Origin: an uncultured Blautia sp.
Lineage (GTDB): Bacteria; Bacillota; Clostridia; Lachnospirales; Lachnospiraceae
Assembly (NCBI GenBank): GCA_946629475.1
Contig: CAMOXX010000084.1
Location: 1 to 10,601, forward strand
Length of the DNA stretch: 10,601 nt
Direction: 5' to 3'
Shown: piece after piece, positions 6,531 to 10,601 of the stretch
How positions within the stretch are numbered: position 1 is the first letter of the stretch
Layout: every line of letters begins with the position of its first letter
The notes under the pieces: model-generated
The model's input: the letters and a program-made list of their open reading frames with translations, nothing else
What the model was told of the DNA's origin: nothing
Database searches by the model: none
Position numbers and translations under genes: made by a program

Positions 6531-8771
6531 ATGAATACCGCAAGGAAAAGAACTGTGCGGAACTGGAGAACGAAGAGGATGAAGAGTAACACGGAAATAA
6601 AAATGGCCTCCGGGGTCTCTCCGCTCGGCGCATGGGCATTCGCGCTCGGCACCAGTGTTGGCTGGGGTTCCCTCGTTGTTACCAGCAATACTTATCTGGC
6701 ACAGGCCGGACCCTGGGGCAGCGTACTGGGACTTATCCTCGGCACTGTGATCATGGTGGTCATCAGCAAAAACTACGCCTATCTGATTCACAGCTTCCCC
6801 GAACCGGGCGGAGCTTATGCGTACAGCCGCGATGTGTTCGGCTATGATTACGGTTTCCTGACGGGCTGGTTTCTGGCACTGACCTATTTTGCGATGCTGT
6901 GGGCAAACATGACATCCATTCCTTTGTTCGCACGCTGCTTTATGGGTGATGTATTCCAGAAAGGGTATCTGTATAGTCTGTTCGGGTATGATGTGTATTT
7001 TGGAGAAGCGCTTTTGTCCATTGCGGCGCTCCTTTTGACGGCGCTGCTATGTTCGAAGGCGCAAAGGATCGCCTACCGGATCATGATCGCATTGGTCTGC
7101 CTGTTTGCCGTGGGAATCACGGTGGTTTTTGCAGGCTCTCTCGGCGGGCTGTCCGGTTCTTTTTCTCCGGCTTTTGTGCCGGACGCAAGTGCCTTGTCGC
7201 AGATCGTCAAGATCACAGTCATTTCGCCCTGGGCGTTTATCGGATTCGAAAGCATATCCCACAGTGCGGAGGAGTTTGCGTTCAAAAAAAGCCAGACATT
7301 CCGCGTGCTTTTGATCGCGGTTCTTGCCACCACAGCCCTGTATGTGTTCGTAACGCTGCTCTCCGTGACCGCTTACCCGCCGCAGTACAATTCATGGCTG
7401 GAATACATCCATGACCGCGGCAGCCTCTCCGGGCTGGAAGCGCTGCCCGCTTTCTACGCGGCAGATCATTATATGGGCAGCTTCGGCGTCGCCGTGCTGA
7501 TGGCGTCCCTTCTGGCACTTATCATTACCAGCCTGATCGGCAACCTGACGGCAATCAGCCGGTTGTTCTGCGCTCTGGGAAGGGACAAGGTACTGCCCGG
7601 CATGTTTGCCGACCTGAACCACAGCTTTGCGCCGGAAAAGAGTATCTGGCTGGCCGCAGGTTTTTCTGTGCTGATCCCGTTCATCGGCAGGACGGCCATC
7701 GGCTGGATTGTAGACGTCACGACCATCGGTGCTGCGATAATCTATGGCTTTGTGTCCGCCGCGGCCATGAAGCTGGCGAGGCAGAGGTCCGACCGGACTG
7801 AACATATTACAGGTGCGATCGGATTGGCCGTGATGATTGGCTTCGGACTCTATATATTCCTTCCAAACCTGGTCTCGACCGACTCCATGGAGAAGGAAAC
7901 ATATTTTCTGTTCATCGTATGGAGCGTGCTGGGCTTCATCTTCTTCAGAACGATCCTGCAAAGAGACAGGGAGCAGCGATTCGGCAAGTCGATTGTCGTC
8001 TGGGTGGCCCTTCTGTCGCTGGTCCTGTTTGTAGCTTTGGTCTGGATGCGCCAGTCCATGATCTCCGCCAATCAGCAGATGCTTTCCAATATCCAGACTT
8101 ATTATGAACAGACAGGCGACGGTTCTGCCCTTCGGCTTGCTGACGAGAAGTTTATCGAGGAACAAATGGCGATCCTGGATCGTGCGGACGCCAGAACCGT
8201 GCTTATGACGACAGGAATGTTCGTGTTTTCTCTGATGATCATGATGACGAACTATTCCTACATGAACAGGCGGAACCACGAAAGCGAGCGCATTGCGAAC
8301 ACTGATCCGATGACCGGTGTCAAGAGCAAATATGCCTACATGAGGCAGGAGAAGGATCTGGACGATGCGATCCGGCAGGAAAGAACGAAGGAGTTTTCTG
8401 TCGTTGTCTGCGATTTGAACGGGTTAAAACAGATCAACGACACCTATGGTCACAAGGCCGGAGACGACTATATCCGCGCTGCAAGTAAAATGATCTGTGA
8501 AATATTTCAACATAGTCCTGTTTTCCGCATAGGTGGTGATGAGTTTGTCGTGCTCCTGACAGGCCATGACTATAAAGAACGTGAATTACTGCTCGAAAAG
8601 CTGAATCAGGAGTCCGAAGCAAATATCGGGAACGGCAAGGTTGTTGTGGCCGCCGGTATTGCGGATTACCTGCCGGGCGGGGATGCAGATGCACATTCTG
8701 TCTTCCAAAGAGCCGACAGGCTGATGTACAGCCGGAAACAGCAACTCAAGGAAATAGGAGTGGGAAGATGA
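6531..8771 (+). CDS. APC-superfamily permease fused to a GGDEF diguanylate cyclase
   Basis: A 746-residue protein. Residues about 28-475 form a polytopic carrier with APC (amino acid-polyamine-organocation) features: a glycine-rich TM1 break GTSVGWGS (40-47), EPGGAYAYSRDVFG (91-104), the TM6 region FIGFESISHSAEE (236-248) and AISRLFCALGRDKVLPGMF (341-359). Two further hydrophobic segments follow (about 487-507 and 556-575), enclosing about 48 polar residues predicted outside the cell, which returns the C-terminus to the cytoplasm. Residues about 590-740 are a GGDEF domain: TDPMTGV, metal-binding Asp628 in CDLNGLKQINDTYGH, and an intact GGDEF motif (668-672) in FRIGGDEFVV. No RxxD inhibitory site is at the expected position (659-662 are F-Q-H-S). 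The expected activity is c-di-GMP synthesis from two GTP, possibly gated by solute. No frameshift or linker stop is seen, so the fusion is real in this sequence. Substrate is unknown; amino acid or amine is the family expectation. Whether it still transports cannot be told. Confidence 0.93.
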   Translation: MNTARKRTVRNWRTKRMKSNTEIKMASGVSPLGAWAFALGTSVGWGSLVVTSNTYLAQAGPWGSVLGLILGTVIMVVISKNYAYLIHSFPEPGGAYAYSRDVFGYDYGFLTGWFLALTYFAMLWANMTSIPLFARCFMGDVFQKGYLYSLFGYDVYFGEALLSIAALLLTALLCSKAQRIAYRIMIALVCLFAVGITVVFAGSLGGLSGSFSPAFVPDASALSQIVKITVISPWAFIGFESISHSAEEFAFKKSQTFRVLLIAVLATTALYVFVTLLSVTAYPPQYNSWLEYIHDRGSLSGLEALPAFYAADHYMGSFGVAVLMASLLALIITSLIGNLTAISRLFCALGRDKVLPGMFADLNHSFAPEKSIWLAAGFSVLIPFIGRTAIGWIVDVTTIGAAIIYGFVSAAAMKLARQRSDRTEHITGAIGLAVMIGFGLYIFLPNLVSTDSMEKETYFLFIVWSVLGFIFFRTILQRDREQRFGKSIVVWVALLSLVLFVALVWMRQSMISANQQMLSNIQTYYEQTGDGSALRLADEKFIEEQMAILDRADARTVLMTTGMFVFSLMIMMTNYSYMNRRNHESERIANTDPMTGVKSKYAYMRQEKDLDDAIRQERTKEFSVVVCDLNGLKQINDTYGHKAGDDYIRAASKMICEIFQHSPVFRIGGDEFVVLLTGHDYKERELLLEKLNQESEANIGNGKVVVAAGIADYLPGGDADAHSVFQRADRLMYSRKQQLKEIGVGR
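8756..8760 (+). promoter_or_regulatory. Ribosome binding site for the ATGA-overlap start of the last gene
   Basis: AGGAG lies 7 nt before the ATG at 8768, whose first bases overlap the TGA of the permease gene (ATGA). This arrangement is typical of translational coupling. It competes with a second site at 8791-8797. Confidence 0.55.
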
Positions 8772-10601
8772 ACCGAAGACCATCGTTACAGGGAGGAACG
8801 GATATGCCTATCGGATCGGACAATATGCAAGCAAGAGATAGAAAACAGATCCTGATCGTGGAAGACGAAGCGATCAACCGTGAATTGCTGACGCTGGTAC
8901 TGCAGGAGAGCTATACTCTGAGATATGCAGCGACCGGGGAGGAGACCCTGAAGGAGATATTTGAAAATGCCAGATCTCTGAGCCTTGTACTCCTGGATCT
9001 CAACCTGCCGGATGTCAACGGAAAAGACATTTTGCTGAAGATGAAGCAGGAAGGCCTTCTTGACCAGCTTCCGGTCATTGTACTGACGGCGGATAAAGAT
9101 GCGGAGGTCGAGAGCCTGACGATGGGAGCTATGGATTTCATTCCAAAGCCATACCCGCGGCCGGAGGTCATACAGGCACGGGTGCGCCGGACAATAGAAC
9201 TGTCCGAAGGACGGGTCATTATCGGACAGACAGAGCGTGACTCGCTGACAGGGCTGTATAACAGGGAATATTTTTATCTGTATACAGAGCAGCTCGACGC
9301 CCGTCACAGCGACGCCCTGATGGACGCCATTGTGATCAACATCAACCATTTTCATATGATCAATGAGCGTTACGGACGGCAATACGGAGACGAAGTCCTA
9401 AGAAGGATCGGAGAAAAGCTGCAAACCGCCGTTTCCGGTGGGATCGGCATAGCCTGCCGGAGGGACGCAGATACATTCCTGATTTATTGTCCGCACCGCG
9501 GCGATTATACGGGGCTCCTGGAAATGATATCGGAGAACGCTGCGGGCGAAGGGAAAGATGAGAACATTGTCCGTCTGCGGATGGGTGTATACCCGCGTGT
9601 GGATAAAACAATCGATATTGAAAGAAGGATCGACCGGGCGAAGCTGGCTGCTGATACAGTGCGCAGCACTTTCACAAAGGCAGTTGCCATCTATGACAGT
9701 GCCCTTCATGAGTCCTCCATCTTTGCAGAGCAGCTGTTGATTGATTTCCCCAAAGCGATCGAAGGACATCAGTTTCTGGTGCATTATCAGCCTAAATACA
9801 GCATTCAGGGCGAAACGCCGGTGTTAAGCAGCGCCGAGGCGCTGGTCAGATGGAGTCATCCGGAGTTTGGCATGATCAGTCCCGGCGTGTTCATCCCGCT
9901 GTTTGAACGGAATGGACTGATCCAGCAGCTTGACCAGTATGTCTGGAAAGAAGCCGCCGGTCAAATCAAAGACTGGAATGACCGGCTGGGTATATCCATC
10001 CCGATTTCTGTGAATGTCTCCAGAGTGGATATGTATGATCCGAATATTGTGGATGGTTTTGTCTCGCTGGTCGCAGAAAGCGGGATCAAGAGGAGCGATT
10101 TGCTCCTTGAGGTTACAGAATCCGCCTACACAGAGGATTCTGAGTATATTATCCGAACGGTGGAGAACCTTCGTAGCGCAGGATTCTTCATCGAGATGGA
10201 CGATTTTGGCTCGGGATACTCCTCTTTGAATATGCTGACAGACCTGCCTGTTGACTCGCTGAAGCTGGACATGCAGTTTATACGCAGCGCCTTCAAAAAC
10301 GGCAAAAACATCCGTATGCTGGAAATCGTCATCGAAATCGCAGATTCGATCTCCGTACCCGTCATTGCGGAGGGCATCGAGACAGCGGAACAAATGTTTA
10401 CGCTGAAATCCATGGGCTGCGATATGGCGCAGGGGTATTACTTTTCGAAGCCGGTCCCCGCGGACCAGTTTGAGACGTTCCTGCTGGAAAAGAACCCTGA
10501 TGAGCCGCAGGCAGCTCCTGCCAGACAAGGGAACCAGCGGCACCTGTCCCACGACAAGCATACCTATGAAGCAATGCATGACCCGCTGACCGGGCTCTAC
10601 A
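8768..10601 (+). CDS. Response regulator: REC - degenerate GGDEF - EAL - second GGDEF (3' end outside window)
   Basis: The frame is open from ATG 8768 to the right edge, 611 residues. Order: receiver (27-140: Glu32/Asp33, phospho-acceptor Asp77, Thr107, Lys127); GGDEF-like domain (153-310) opening with RDSLTGLYNRE; EAL domain (about 320-575); linker; then HDPLTGLY at the very end, the usual opening of another GGDEF. In the first GGDEF the signature reads DADTF (233-237) and the metal-binding Asp is Asn (ININHFH), so cyclase activity is unlikely. The EAL domain keeps Gln342, EAL 357-359, Asn416, Glu448, Asp478-Asp479 in MDDFGSGYSSL, Lys499, Glu535 and Gln555, so it should hydrolyse c-di-GMP to pGpG. 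The receiver makes it a likely target of the kinases upstream. A start at ATG 8804 (GGGAGGA, 6 nt away) would remove 12 residues and no domain. Whether the last GGDEF is active cannot be seen. Confidence 0.93.
   Translation, partial: MNRRPSLQGGTDMPIGSDNMQARDRKQILIVEDEAINRELLTLVLQESYTLRYAATGEETLKEIFENARSLSLVLLDLNLPDVNGKDILLKMKQEGLLDQLPVIVLTADKDAEVESLTMGAMDFIPKPYPRPEVIQARVRRTIELSEGRVIIGQTERDSLTGLYNREYFYLYTEQLDARHSDALMDAIVININHFHMINERYGRQYGDEVLRRIGEKLQTAVSGGIGIACRRDADTFLIYCPHRGDYTGLLEMISENAAGEGKDENIVRLRMGVYPRVDKTIDIERRIDRAKLAADTVRSTFTKAVAIYDSALHESSIFAEQLLIDFPKAIEGHQFLVHYQPKYSIQGETPVLSSAEALVRWSHPEFGMISPGVFIPLFERNGLIQQLDQYVWKEAAGQIKDWNDRLGISIPISVNVSRVDMYDPNIVDGFVSLVAESGIKRSDLLLEVTESAYTEDSEYIIRTVENLRSAGFFIEMDDFGSGYSSLNMLTDLPVDSLKLDMQFIRSAFKNGKNIRMLEIVIEIADSISVPVIAEGIETAEQMFTLKSMGCDMAQGYYFSKPVPADQFETFLLEKNPDEPQAAPARQGNQRHLSHDKHTYEAMHDPLTGLY
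8791..8797 (+). promoter_or_regulatory. Alternative ribosome binding site for a start at 8804
   Basis: GGGAGGA lies 6 nt before the in-frame ATG at 8804. It is a better Shine-Dalgarno match than the one serving 8768. The true start may be 8804, or both may be used. The receiver begins after both. Confidence 0.5.

Noticed and set aside
6527..6560. ATG at 6527 overlapping the kinase stop (TGATG) as the permease start
   Set aside because: It is in a different frame from the permease; the ATG at 6531 with AAGGA 7 nt upstream opens the correct frame.
5451..6791. Long antisense open frame (446 codons) across the second kinase and the permease start
   Set aside because: Same explanation: a shadow of conserved receiver-coding sequence, with a His/Arg/Gln-rich translation and no domain motif.
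7392..8279. Antisense open frame (295 codons) opposite the permease
   Set aside because: Its composition is that of a reverse-complemented membrane protein gene, and it has no convincing start context or family resemblance.

Overview
The window is one uninterrupted plus-strand signalling locus, cut at both ends. Purine-rich Shine-Dalgarno sites (AGGAGG, GGGAGG), moderately GC-rich codon use and the protein style suggest a Gram-positive anaerobe of class Clostridia, probably Lachnospiraceae-like. The style markers are hybrid kinases with two C-terminal receivers, mosaic PAS/GGDEF/EAL proteins and a solute-binding protein tail. This assignment is inference from sequence style, not a database match.

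Layout. Bases 1-257 hold the C-terminal tail of a probable ABC-transporter solute-binding protein. Bases 258-442 are intergenic and contain a long nested inverted repeat (252-359) that overlaps that gene's stop codon, followed by the ribosome binding site of the next gene. Four tightly packed genes follow: (1) 443-3844, a soluble PAS-rich hybrid histidine kinase with two receivers; (2) 3870-6527, a membrane hybrid histidine kinase with an extracytoplasmic Cache-like sensor and the same kinase-receiver-receiver core; (3) 6531-8771, an APC-superfamily amino-acid-type permease fused through two extra membrane helices to a catalytically intact GGDEF (diguanylate cyclase) domain; (4) 8768 to the right edge, a response regulator of order receiver - degenerate GGDEF - intact EAL (c-di-GMP phosphodiesterase) - start of a second GGDEF. 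Gaps between the four genes are 25 nt, 3 nt and a 4-nt overlap, so one transcript is likely.

How they may work together (inference). Two kinases that differ in input but share nearly the same output core sense cytosolic and extracytoplasmic cues. Phosphoryl flow to the receiver of the fourth protein could control c-di-GMP breakdown, while the permease-cyclase could make c-di-GMP according to solute binding or transport. The locus therefore looks like a compact nutrient-sensing phosphorelay and c-di-GMP circuit. The permease-GGDEF fusion is its most unusual part. No tRNA, rRNA, CRISPR, insertion sequence or clear intrinsic terminator was seen.
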